Shown in pieces: positions 24,771-31,978 of a stretch of DNA of 32,908 nt (the stretch's first letter is position 1; the number at the start of each line of letters is the position of its first letter). The notes under the pieces were generated by a model that worked only from the letters and a program-made list of their open reading frames with translations, had not been told where the DNA came from and made no database searches. Made by a program: the position numbers and the translations under genes. This stretch comes from an uncultured Clostridia bacterium (GTDB lineage Bacteria > Bacillota > Clostridia > Oscillospirales > UBA644): NCBI GenBank assembly GCA_947305805.1, contig CAMZEM010000009.1:1-32908 (forward strand), written 5' to 3'.

Positions 24771-25358
24771 TCATCTGCCGTACGTTTTTATAATCTCCTC
24801 TGCAACAAGGCGTTTCTGTATGCAGCGGTCCATTGCCTGTTTTTCTATATAACGGTGTGCGTCAGCCTCGTTCATTTTAAGCTCGGATATAAGAAGCAGT
24901 TTCGCGCGGTTTACTGTTCTGATTTCATCCATCTTCTGTTCGACGGATATAACTGTTTTCTCTGTCTGACGCAGGCGCTCACGCGCGCTTGCAAGCCAGT
25001 CCAGAGCGAGACTCATGGAAGATTTTGATATCGGTCTGGCGATGAGGAACACGCCGAATTCGGCGGATCTGTCAAAAAACTCCGCATACTGTTCAGATCG
25101 CACCAGAAGCAGCACGACGGTATTTTTTCTGCCTCCCGCGTCGATCGAGAAGCGCATTCCGTCCTCGTCCGGCAAGGGAGAGTTGACTATTACGAAATCA
25201 TAGTCCCTCTCCGACAGAGCGCGTTTTGCAGATGAGATGTTCCCGACTGTTCTCACCGGATCGTATCTCGAAGAAGGGAACATTCCGGCAAGACCGCTGT
25301 TGAGACTTGCAGACGCGGAAACAATAAGAACGCTGTATATCCGCTCTTTCAGACTCAT
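24771..25358 (-). CDS. ANTAR-domain RNA-binding antiterminator with degenerate receiver domain
   Basis: 195 residues. The N-terminal 120 residues have the receiver fold pattern (YSVLIVSAS, YDFVIVNSPLPDEDG, TVVLLLV, GVFLIARP). However, the phosphoacceptor Asp is Asn59 and the early acidic pair is missing, so phosphorylation is unlikely. A coiled linker (RERLRQTEKTVISVEQKMDEI) leads to the ANTAR three-helix domain (NRAKLLLISELKMNEADAHRYIEKQAMD, then VAEEIIKTY). ANTAR proteins bind hexaloop RNA hairpins and prevent terminator formation. It is the last gene of the GOGAT-GS operon, 35 bases after glnA, and matching hairpins stand in both leaders of this locus. It most likely controls its own operon and the divergent glnN. 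Confidence 0.9.
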   Translation of the reverse strand: MSLKERIYSVLIVSASASLNSGLAGMFPSSRYDPVRTVGNISSAKRALSERDYDFVIVNSPLPDEDGMRFSIDAGGRKNTVVLLLVRSEQYAEFFDRSAEFGVFLIARPISKSSMSLALDWLASARERLRQTEKTVISVEQKMDEIRTVNRAKLLLISELKMNEADAHRYIEKQAMDRCIQKRLVAEEIIKTYGR

Positions 25359-25393
25359 GTTGTTCCCTCCTTTACATTATTTCCGCCCGGGGT

Positions 25394-26599
25394 TTATTTG
25401 CAGTATATATCAATGATATCTGAAGGCAGATGTTCTTTTATAAATCCGCCGGAACATGCCGCTTTGTGCGCTTCCGCAAGATTCTGAGGGAGCTTTTTCA
25501 GCGATTCGAGCACGGATGTCTCTGCGCTGAAAAGATTTATATCTTCGGGATCGGGCAGTACGGTCCCTTTTTTTATTCCGTCAAGTCCGGCATAGATAAT
25601 AAGCGCGAACGCAAGGTAAGGATTTGCAGTCGGATCCGGCGAGCGCAGTTCGGCGCGGCGGTATTCCCCCACAGCCGCCGGAACGCGTATAAGCTGGGAA
25701 CGGTTTTCGTGAGACCAGGAGATGTAGACGGGTGCTTTGTTTCTGCCGAGGCGGAGGTAAGAATCCGCGGTAGGATTCAGAAAAGCGGTCATTTCGCCCA
25801 CATGGTCCAGTATACCCGCTATCATGCCCCGAAGAACGCCGTCATCATGCGGTCTTACGGAAAGATTGACATGAAACCCGTTGCCCGGTCTGTCAATTAT
25901 GGGCTTTGGCGAAAAGTCGGCGAATAGTCCGTTGCGGTGCGCCACAGTCCTTACAACGGTCCGGAACGTGCAGGCATTGTCTGCTGCGTTCAGTGCGTCC
26001 GAATATCTGAAATCGATCTCGTTCTGTCCCGGGCCCTCCTCATGGTGCGAGCTCTCGGGCTGTATTCCCATCTGTTCAAGTGTCAGGCAGATCTCTCTGC
26101 GGATGTTTTCGCCTTTGTCTGCCGGAGCGATATCCATGTATCCCGCCCTGTCATACGGTTTATCGGTTTTTTCACCGTTTTCGTCAAGCTCGAAAAGATA
26201 GAACTCCTGCTCTGCACCGAAATAAAACGTATACCCCTCCGAAGCCGCTTCTTTCACGGCTTTTTTCAGCAGACTTCTCGTGTCGTATTCGAACGGAGTG
26301 CCGTCAGGATACGTTATATCGCAGAACATACGCACTACGCGCCCGTGTTCGGGACGCCACGGAAGGGGAACAAGCGTATCCGGTTCCGGGTGCAGAAAAA
26401 GATCGGAATGTGCCTCATCTCCGAATCCCGAAATCGCGGACGCATCGAATGCAATGCCGTAATCGAATGCACGGCCGAGTTCATCGGGCATGATGGAAAT
26501 GTTTTTCTGCTTCCCGAAAACGTCGCAGAAAGCAAGACGTATGAATTTGACGTCCTCCTCGGCGACATATTGCATTACTTCTTCTTTTGAGTAATTCAT
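25394..26599 (-). CDS. glnA: Glutamine synthetase, type I, compact form
   Basis: 401 residues from ATG 26599 (AGGAGG upstream; a longer upstream frame overlaps the GXGXG gene). It makes glutamine from glutamate, ammonia and ATP. Visible motifs: FCDVFGKQKNI in the beta-grasp, FDASAISGFGDEAHSDLFL, the Glu cluster FGAEQEFYLF, EEGPGQNEIDF, GNGFHVNLSV (normally N-G-S-G-M-H), NRSQLIRVPA and ELRSPDPTANPYLAFA. Compared with typical 440-residue enzymes it is short, mainly because the loop after the N-G-x-G-x-H strand (about 20-30 residues) is missing. The substrate residues appear kept, so it should be active, but regulation and oligomer contacts may differ. It follows the GXGXG gene by 13 bases. Confidence 0.9.
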   Translation of the reverse strand: MNYSKEEVMQYVAEEDVKFIRLAFCDVFGKQKNISIMPDELGRAFDYGIAFDASAISGFGDEAHSDLFLHPEPDTLVPLPWRPEHGRVVRMFCDITYPDGTPFEYDTRSLLKKAVKEAASEGYTFYFGAEQEFYLFELDENGEKTDKPYDRAGYMDIAPADKGENIRREICLTLEQMGIQPESSHHEEGPGQNEIDFRYSDALNAADNACTFRTVVRTVAHRNGLFADFSPKPIIDRPGNGFHVNLSVRPHDDGVLRGMIAGILDHVGEMTAFLNPTADSYLRLGRNKAPVYISWSHENRSQLIRVPAAVGEYRRAELRSPDPTANPYLAFALIIYAGLDGIKKGTVLPDPEDINLFSAETSVLESLKKLPQNLAEAHKAACSGGFIKEHLPSDIIDIYCK

Positions 26600-26612
26600 A
26601 AAAACCTCCTGA

Positions 26613-27332
26613 TCAGTTGGGTACGTAAAGCCGTTTGTACGGGTTTCCGCTGTCCGGCGTAACAACGGTGAACGCGCAATCCATGATCGTTTCCGCGTCA
26701 TCTCCGAACAGTCTGCAGTATTCCTCCACATAATCTCTTGTTTCTCTCAGATCTTCGGCAGACGCCGGTCTTGCCGTCACCTGGTCCGGGAAGTTTATTC
26801 CTTTGCAGTCGGAGCGGAGAATCATTTTTCCTCCGTGCATTCCCGTGCACGGGAAATTGCCCACTATACGCCTTTCGCTTTCCGTAAGGCCGAGCACTAC
26901 GATGACTCCGCCTGCCTGGTATTCCCCGAGAAAACTTCCCGTCTTTCCGCCTATTATCATAAGGGGTATCTTTTCCCTGTATGCTTTCATGTGAATGCCG
27001 GCGCGGTATCCCGCGTCTCCCTTAACTATGATTCTGCCGCCTCTCATGGCGTATCCGGCAGCGTCGCCCACATTTCCGTATATGGCAATACTGCCCTCGT
27101 TCATGGTATCTCCCACGGCGTCCTGCGCATTGCCGTCCGTGATGACGGTCGCCCCGTTGAGATACGCACCGAGAGCGTTTCCCGGTGTGCCGCTGATACG
27201 AACGGTAATTCCTGCCATTCCGGCAGCTATAAAGCGCTGTCCCAGACAGTTGATTATTTCGTATTCGCTCTCGCCGCCGCGCAGCTTCTCGTTTATCTCG
27301 CGGTAGTTCATATTGTCGGCATCTATTCTCAT
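26613..27332 (-). CDS. Glutamate synthase GXGXG-domain subunit (GltB3-like)
   Basis: 239 residues from ATG 27332. The start MRIDADNMNYREINEKLRGG is typical of the stand-alone subunit; GGAGG is 11 bases upstream, and the TAA of the previous gene ends one base before. The middle is a right-handed beta-helix with G-x-x-x-G-x-x-x-G repeats (GNALGAYLNGATVITDGNAQ; GGRIIVKGDAGYRAG; GGKTGSFLGEYQAGG). Such stand-alone subunits equal the C-terminal domain of GltB and provide structural support for the ammonia channel. It has no catalytic residues of its own. The two other GltB pieces are in the same operon. An alternative start at 27311 would remove seven residues. Confidence 0.92.
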   Translation of the reverse strand: MRIDADNMNYREINEKLRGGESEYEIINCLGQRFIAAGMAGITVRISGTPGNALGAYLNGATVITDGNAQDAVGDTMNEGSIAIYGNVGDAAGYAMRGGRIIVKGDAGYRAGIHMKAYREKIPLMIIGGKTGSFLGEYQAGGVIVVLGLTESERRIVGNFPCTGMHGGKMILRSDCKGINFPDQVTARPASAEDLRETRDYVEEYCRLFGDDAETIMDCAFTVVTPDSGNPYKRLYVPN

Positions 27333-27333
27333 A

Positions 27334-28566
27334 TTATACCACACCTCCGAACTTTTGTCTACGGATTTCGGATGAAAAAACAGAACTTGACGCTGTTTTT
27401 TTAGAAGATTCGAAATCAATCGTATTAAGAGGCACTCTGTTCCTGATAAGCGACGTGTAAATACCTGCCCTGACTGTATCCCCTATAATGATGAATCCTT
27501 TAAGATATCCTTCTTTGACGAAGAACCTCTTTACAGAGTCCCCTTCTCTGACCTCGGAATATTCTCCCTCGTATGTGCCTGCGGTCATTATATGAAGCCC
27601 GAAAAATCCGATCGAGTTCATCGGTATGGCCTTGTCAAAAACACCGTCGCCTCCTGCCATATTTACGCCGGCAGTATACCCCTGCATATACGCGTTGGGC
27701 ATTATTGCCAGCACGCGCTTTGCTCCGAGAGAGATATCGTTGCCTTCGGCGCAGTCGCCCGCGGCATATATTCCGTCCAGAGACGTTTTCATCCGCTCAT
27801 CAACGACTATGCCCCTGTTCACCTCGCCTCCGGCGTTTTTAACAAGAGCCGTCTTCGCTCTGACACCGACAGCAAGTATGAGTATGTCGAAACCGACCGT
27901 TGCACCGCTTTTCATATACGCCGTGTTACCGTCGAATCTGACTGCGCTGTCGCCGAGCATGAATCTGATGCCCTTCTTTTCGAGATGATTTTGGACTGTG
28001 CCGGCACACTCCGCGTCAAGGATGCTTGAAAGCACTCTGTCCGCAAGGTCGCACACCGTTATGCTGGCCACTCTGCCGTATATGCCTTCTGCGCATTTAA
28101 GGCCAATAAGTCCCGCTCCCACTATGAGCACCCTTGCGGTGTCACAAAGTTTCTTTTCAATTTCGAGCGCGTCGTCGAGTGTCATGAACGAAAATCTGTT
28201 CTCCACCGTTTCCAGTCCTTCGAAAGGGGGAACGAAAGGCGACGAGCCTGTTGCAACGCAGAAAGCGTCGTATGAAATAATCCTGCCGCTGTCGGTGGTC
28301 ACGGTCTTCGCTGAAGGATCTGCGCCTGAAGCCTTCTCCCCGTAAAGCACCTCGCACCCGTTTCTTTCGTAGAAGCCGGCATCGCGGTATCTCATGCGTT
28401 CGGTATCGGTTTTTCCCTCAAGATAGTATGATATGAGAGGTCTTGAGTAAACATGATGCTTTTCCGCGGAAATCACGGTTATCTTTCCGGTTCTGTCGAT
28501 GCTTCGTATTCCTTCGATGCATCCGACCGCGGCGGCTCCGTTGCCCGCTATGACATAGTTTCTCAT
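27334..28566 (-). CDS. FAD/NAD(P)-dependent oxidoreductase of the split glutamate synthase cluster
   Basis: 410 residues. N-terminal FAD fold YVIAGNGAAAVGC, then CVATGSSPFVPP, a second dinucleotide fold VLIVGAGLIGLKCAEG for NAD(P)H, and GIYAAGDCAEG near the C-terminus. This is the layout of NADH:rubredoxin/nitrite reductase-type pyridine nucleotide-disulfide oxidoreductases without redox Cys. In this cluster it likely feeds electrons from NAD(P)H to the ferredoxin-type subunit and on to the FMN synthase domain. The start ATG overlaps the upstream TGA as ATGA. Confidence 0.9.
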   Translation of the reverse strand: MRNYVIAGNGAAAVGCIEGIRSIDRTGKITVISAEKHHVYSRPLISYYLEGKTDTERMRYRDAGFYERNGCEVLYGEKASGADPSAKTVTTDSGRIISYDAFCVATGSSPFVPPFEGLETVENRFSFMTLDDALEIEKKLCDTARVLIVGAGLIGLKCAEGIYGRVASITVCDLADRVLSSILDAECAGTVQNHLEKKGIRFMLGDSAVRFDGNTAYMKSGATVGFDILILAVGVRAKTALVKNAGGEVNRGIVVDERMKTSLDGIYAAGDCAEGNDISLGAKRVLAIMPNAYMQGYTAGVNMAGGDGVFDKAIPMNSIGFFGLHIMTAGTYEGEYSEVREGDSVKRFFVKEGYLKGFIIIGDTVRAGIYTSLIRNRVPLNTIDFESSKKTASSSVFSSEIRRQKFGGVV

Positions 28567-29000
28567 TCAGCCTCTCCCCTTTCCTCGTAAACTATAGCTC
28601 TGTTAGGACATCCGGTTACGCACGCCGGAGCGCCGCACGTGTTGTTGAGACAAAGCTCGCATTTCTGCATTGCGCCGTCTTCGCCCGGTGCAAGAGCTCC
28701 GTAAGGGCAGACAAGAACGCATGTAAGGCATCCGACGCACTTCGTCCTTTCAATGCAGACAACGCCGTCCTTTTTTGAAATTGCACCTGCAATGCAGCTC
28801 TTGACGCATATCGGATCCTCACAGTGGCGGCAGGAGACCGCAAAAGTAATTTTGTCATCGCCCTCCACATGGATACGGGGGAATATCTTTTTACCCCTGA
28901 GAGCTGTAATGCTCCTGAATCCGGAATTGGCAAACGCACAGTTGTATTCGCACAGATGGCACCCAAGGCACCATTCTTCGTTGACATAGACTCTTTTCAT
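28563..29000 (-). CDS. Polyferredoxin electron-transfer subunit (four 4Fe-4S clusters)
   Basis: 145 residues with four Cys clusters: CLGCHLCEYNC (Cys11, 14, 17, 21), CRHCEDPICVKSC, CVGCLTCVLVCPYG and CELCLNNTCGAPACVTGCP. This is the HycB/DmsB type of iron-sulfur subunit. It lies between the FMN synthase gene (2 bases away) and the FAD oxidoreductase gene (4-base overlap), so it is the expected wire between the two. Cytoplasmic, no signal. Confidence 0.92.
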   Translation of the reverse strand: MKRVYVNEEWCLGCHLCEYNCAFANSGFRSITALRGKKIFPRIHVEGDDKITFAVSCRHCEDPICVKSCIAGAISKKDGVVCIERTKCVGCLTCVLVCPYGALAPGEDGAMQKCELCLNNTCGAPACVTGCPNRAIVYEERGEAE

Positions 29001-29002
29001 AT

Positions 29003-30508
29003 TTATTCTCCCGCATGAGATATGCCGAGTATCCCAAGTTCCTTTTCTGTCATTCCTACTCCGCGCAGCATAAGACGGTTGCCTCTGAGAGCCTCAATGG
29101 AGTTTATGCCCATTCCGCCCATGATTTCCATGATCTCGTGTTTCCATGCCGTCATGAGATTAATAAGACGCGCGCTGCCGATGTCGGGATTGAGGCGCTT
29201 GACGAGGTCGGGACGCTGTGTGGCGATGCCCCAGTTGCATTTACCGCTCTGGCAGGTTCTGCAGAGATGACATCCGAGAGCGAGAACCGCCGCTGTGGCG
29301 ATATAGCACGCATCGGCGCCAAGCGCCACCGCCTTTACGACGTCTGCCGCGCTGCGTATCGAACCGCCTACAACGAGCGAAACGTTGTTTCTGATGCCCT
29401 CGTCGCGGAGACGCTGATCGACTGCCGCGAGAGCGAGCTCAATCGGAATACCCACATTGTCCCTTATCCTGGTAGGCGCGGCGCCCGTGCCTCCGCGGAA
29501 TCCGTCTATGGCTATTATATCCGCTCCGCTTCGTGCAATGCCGCTGGCAATTGCCGCAATATTGTGAACCGCGGCGACTTTGACTATTATCGGTTTTTTG
29601 TATTCGGTGGCTTCTTTAAGAGAGAAAACGAGCTGACGCAGGTCCTCAATTGAATATATGTCATGATGAGGTGCGGGAGAGATCGCGTCCGAACCTTCGG
29701 GAATCATCCTTGTGCGCGAAACGTCTCCGACTATCTTCGCTCCGGGAAGATGTCCGCCTATACCGGGCTTCGCGCCCTGCCCCATTTTAATCTCTATGGC
29801 GGCGCCAGCCTTGAGGTAGTCCTCGTGCACGCCGAAACGTCCGCTTGCAACCTGAACTATCGTGTTTTTCCCGTATTTATAGAAATCCTCGTGAAGCCCG
29901 CCCTCGCCGGTGTTGTAAAGCAGCCCCAGTTCGGTTGCCGCCCTCGCGAGAGAGGCGTGGGCATTGTAGCTTATTGAACCGTAGCTCATAGCCGAGAACA
30001 TGACGGGCATTTCAATATCTATCTGAGGAGAGAGATCGCATATAATTCTGTCTTCGGAGTCACGGCTGATTTTTGACGGCTTCTTGCCGAGCGAGACCTT
30101 CGTTTCCATAGGCTCGCGAAGCGGATCAATTGACGGATTCGTAACCTGGGACGCATTTATAAGTATACGGTCCCAGTATACGGGCAGAGGATTGGGGTTA
30201 CCCATCGATGACAGCAGTACCCCGCCGCTTCCCGCCTGTCTGTATATCTCCTTTACGGTGCTGTCCTGCCAGTTCGCATTCTCCCTGAGCCGGCAGTCGC
30301 TCTTCACTATCTTCAGCGCTCTTGAGGGACAGAGAGACACGCATCTCTGACAGTTGACGCACTTTGTCTCATCCGATACCATGACGCCGCGTTCGGGATC
30401 GAATGAATGCACCTCGTTGGCGCACTGTCTCTCGCATACGCGGCACGCTATGCATCTTTCCTCATTTCTGACGACTTCAAATTCAGGATATATAAACTCG
30501 ATACCCAT
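29003..30508 (-). CDS. Glutamate synthase, FMN-binding catalytic subunit with N-terminal ferredoxin domain (GltB2-like)
   Basis: 501 residues. Residues 19-60 hold two 4Fe-4S clusters (Cys19, 22, 25, 29 and Cys50, 53, 56, 60). From about residue 80 follows the (beta/alpha)8 synthase domain: PVMFSAMSYGSIS, GEGGLHEDFYKYG, IKMGQGAKPGIGGHLPG, ISPAPHHDIYSIEDL, FRGGTGAAPT and a Cys motif CHLCRTCQSGKCNWGIATQ, the place of the 3Fe-4S ligands of GltB. It converts 2-oxoglutarate and ammonia-derived nitrogen to glutamate using reduced ferredoxin and FMN. Archaeal-type, needs the separate amidotransferase (30510) and GXGXG (26613) proteins. It starts one base after the previous stop (TGATATG). Confidence 0.93.
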   Translation of the reverse strand: MGIEFIYPEFEVVRNEERCIACRVCERQCANEVHSFDPERGVMVSDETKCVNCQRCVSLCPSRALKIVKSDCRLRENANWQDSTVKEIYRQAGSGGVLLSSMGNPNPLPVYWDRILINASQVTNPSIDPLREPMETKVSLGKKPSKISRDSEDRIICDLSPQIDIEMPVMFSAMSYGSISYNAHASLARAATELGLLYNTGEGGLHEDFYKYGKNTIVQVASGRFGVHEDYLKAGAAIEIKMGQGAKPGIGGHLPGAKIVGDVSRTRMIPEGSDAISPAPHHDIYSIEDLRQLVFSLKEATEYKKPIIVKVAAVHNIAAIASGIARSGADIIAIDGFRGGTGAAPTRIRDNVGIPIELALAAVDQRLRDEGIRNNVSLVVGGSIRSAADVVKAVALGADACYIATAAVLALGCHLCRTCQSGKCNWGIATQRPDLVKRLNPDIGSARLINLMTAWKHEIMEIMGGMGINSIEALRGNRLMLRGVGMTEKELGILGISHAGE

Positions 30509-30509
30509 A

Positions 30510-31607
30510 TCAGTATGCCCCCTCTTGCACTCTTACTATGAAAGGCTCTCCGCCCGACGGGGCAAATATCCGCTCCGCATCCGGTTCCATCATCCTTATT
30601 GCGGATTCCTCGCTTGCCACGAAGACCCTGTCTCCCTTTTCGCCGACAACCATAGATCTCAGTTTCAGTCGGTCGTTTAGAGCCATCAGGCCGCCGTCGA
30701 ACCCGAGTATTATCGAGAACGGTCCCGTAATGAGCAGGCTCGGGAAGACCTTGCGCAGATATGTAAGCTTTCTTTTCTCGTATTCGTCTTCCTTTCCGGC
30801 GATAGTGCTCCAGAAAGGAGCCGCAATAACGTTTGCAGACTCTTCAAGAGTCAGTCCCTGAACGCGTAAGAGATAATCGAGAATGTACGTTATTACTTCG
30901 GTATCCGTCTGAAGATTGCACTTGTATCCGAACATCTCTATGAATCTGCGGTTCGCGTCGTATGAGGATATCTCGCCGTTGTGAACAACCGATCTGTCGA
31001 GAAGGGTGAACGGATGAGCGCCGCCCCACCATCCGGGCGTGTTTGTAGGGTAGCGTCCGTGAGCGGTCCAGCTGTAACCTTCGTATTCATCGAGCCGGTA
31101 ATACAAACCTACGTCCTCGGGGAAACCGACGGCTTTGAACGTACCCATGTTCTTTCCGCTTGAGAACACATACGCGCCTTTCATCTCGGTGTTTATTTTC
31201 ATAACCGTTCTGACAACGTATTCCCGCTCATCGAGCTGAAGGTCGGCGAGTCTGGACTTAAGCGGCGAAACGAAATATCTCCATATCACGGGTTCGTCGG
31301 TGATTTCGGGCATTTTCCTTGTAGGAATCAGCTCGCCCTTCACCACTTCGAATCCCTCTTTCAGAAACGCCTCGCATGCCTTTCTCGTATCTCTGCAATC
31401 GAAAAAGAAATGGAAAGCGTAAAGATCCCTGTATTCAGGGTATATGCCGTAGCCGGCAAACCCTCCTCCGAGTCCGTTGGAACGATCGTGCATCGGTTTC
31501 ATCGCGGAGATTATCTTTTCCGCGGTCATACGTTCCCCGGATCTTGATATCACCGCTGCAACGGCGCAGCCTGACGGGATACGGATATCTTCTTCAAATG
31601 CTCTCAT
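30510..31607 (-). CDS. Class II glutamine amidotransferase subunit of glutamate synthase (GltB1-like)
   Basis: 365 residues. The Ntn-hydrolase nucleophile would be Cys14 in PSGCAVAAVIS, implying removal of a 13-residue leader or a non-processed variant. Further class II landmarks are SNGLGGGFAGYGIYP, WTAHGRYPTN (Arg of the glutamine loop), HNGEISSYDANRRFIEMFGY, QTDTEVITYILDYL and LMALNDRLKLR. It hydrolyses glutamine and channels ammonia to the synthase subunit. First gene of the seven-gene operon, behind the regulated leader at 31638-31704. GAAAGGA lies 11 bases before the ATG. Confidence 0.9.
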   Translation of the reverse strand: MRAFEEDIRIPSGCAVAAVISRSGERMTAEKIISAMKPMHDRSNGLGGGFAGYGIYPEYRDLYAFHFFFDCRDTRKACEAFLKEGFEVVKGELIPTRKMPEITDEPVIWRYFVSPLKSRLADLQLDEREYVVRTVMKINTEMKGAYVFSSGKNMGTFKAVGFPEDVGLYYRLDEYEGYSWTAHGRYPTNTPGWWGGAHPFTLLDRSVVHNGEISSYDANRRFIEMFGYKCNLQTDTEVITYILDYLLRVQGLTLEESANVIAAPFWSTIAGKEDEYEKRKLTYLRKVFPSLLITGPFSIILGFDGGLMALNDRLKLRSMVVGEKGDRVFVASEESAIRMMEPDAERIFAPSGGEPFIVRVQEGAY

Positions 31608-31637
31608 TATATGTATATCCTTTCGTTCTGATGACCT

Positions 31638-31704
31638 GAAAAAAGAAAAAAGGCGCTATTCCAGACGGGATTAACCCGTTTGAAATGAACGCCTTTGCTC
31701 ATTT
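31638..31704 (-). promoter_or_regulatory. ANTAR-type attenuator in the leader of the GOGAT-GS operon
   Basis: Read on the minus strand from the predicted +1 (about 31704), AAATGAGC (31704-31697) and GTTCATTT (31690-31683) form an 8-pair stem, with one G-T pair, around the hexaloop AAAGGC (31696-31691). Alternatively the loop plus one base, AAAGGCG (31696-31690), pairs with CGCCTTT (31655-31649). In between, ATTTC/GGAAT and ACGGG/CCCGT stack to make a long terminator stem ending in a T-rich run (31648-31638). The two folds exclude each other. A1 and G4 of the hexaloop match the known ANTAR recognition signature. The ribosome site lies after the terminator. Confidence 0.8.
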
Positions 31705-31710
31705 TTCAGT

Positions 31711-31739
31711 ATTATACTCTTCAAGTACCGTTTTGTCAA
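31711..31739 (-). promoter_or_regulatory. Promoter of the GOGAT-GS-ANTAR operon
   Basis: On the minus strand, TTGACA (31739-31734), 17 bases, TATAAT (31716-31711); both perfect. It diverges from the glnN promoter, with 61 AT-rich bases between them holding no other visible structure. Confidence 0.88.
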
Positions 31740-31800
31740 GAGCAAAATCGCGGCAAAAACGGGTTTTTGATAAATTTTTAAAAAAATTCAAAAAAGGGAC

Positions 31801-31829
31801 TTGACAAATCGCTTCCTGCGTTGTATAAT
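31801..31829 (+). promoter_or_regulatory. Promoter of glnN
   Basis: TTGACA (31801-31806), 17 bases, TATAAT (31824-31829); both perfect. Predicted start near 31836, giving a leader of about 143 bases. Confidence 0.88.
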
Positions 31830-31839
31830 GCATCACATA

Positions 31840-31881
31840 AAAGGCAAAGGCGTCTTTGAGCTTCATACTCGAAGACGCTTT
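31840..31881 (+). promoter_or_regulatory. ANTAR-type switch 1 in the glnN leader
   Basis: AAAGGC (31840-31845) and GTCTTT (31852-31857) pair around the hexaloop AAAGGC (31846-31851). The alternative is a long terminator-like stem: 31846-31860 with 31868-31881 (one bulge, one G-T pair), followed by ATCTTTAAATT. The T tract is weak, so termination strength is uncertain. Confidence 0.75.
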
Positions 31882-31908
31882 ATCTTTAAATTGAAATAAA
31901 ATATTAAT

Positions 31909-31960
31909 GAAGGCAAAGGCGTCTTTCGTGCATTTATGACATGAAAGACGCCTTTATCAT
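31909..31960 (+). promoter_or_regulatory. ANTAR-type switch 2 in the glnN leader
   Basis: GAAGGC (31909-31914) and GTCTTT (31921-31926) pair around AAAGGC (31915-31920). The alternative is a 16-pair stem, 31915-31930 with 31940-31955, with only one G-T pair, followed by ATCATTT. Seventeen bases (31910-31926) repeat exactly those at 31841-31857, 69 bases apart. A weak hairpin before it (TTTA/TAAA, 31885-31900) has an ATTGAA loop that could be the partner P1. Confidence 0.75.
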
Positions 31961-31978
31961 TTAGAAGGAGCAAAAAAC

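Noticed and set aside
25937-30000. Long open frames on the plus strand opposite the GOGAT-GS operon (for example 25937-26590, 26835-27404, 29015-29653)
   Set aside because: They are antisense to well-recognised genes, have no family motifs or ribosome sites, and are expected from the higher GC of this region.
31885-31900. Weak hairpin with ATTGAA loop as the P1 element of the ANTAR motif
   Set aside because: The loop has A1 and G4, but the stem is only TTTA/TAAA with an A-A mismatch below the loop. Mentioned as a possibility under switch 2, not called on its own.
31608-31978. Glutamine riboswitch in the divergent leaders
   Set aside because: I do not see the glnA riboswitch three-way junction or its conserved core; the hexaloop-terminator arrangement explains the leaders better.
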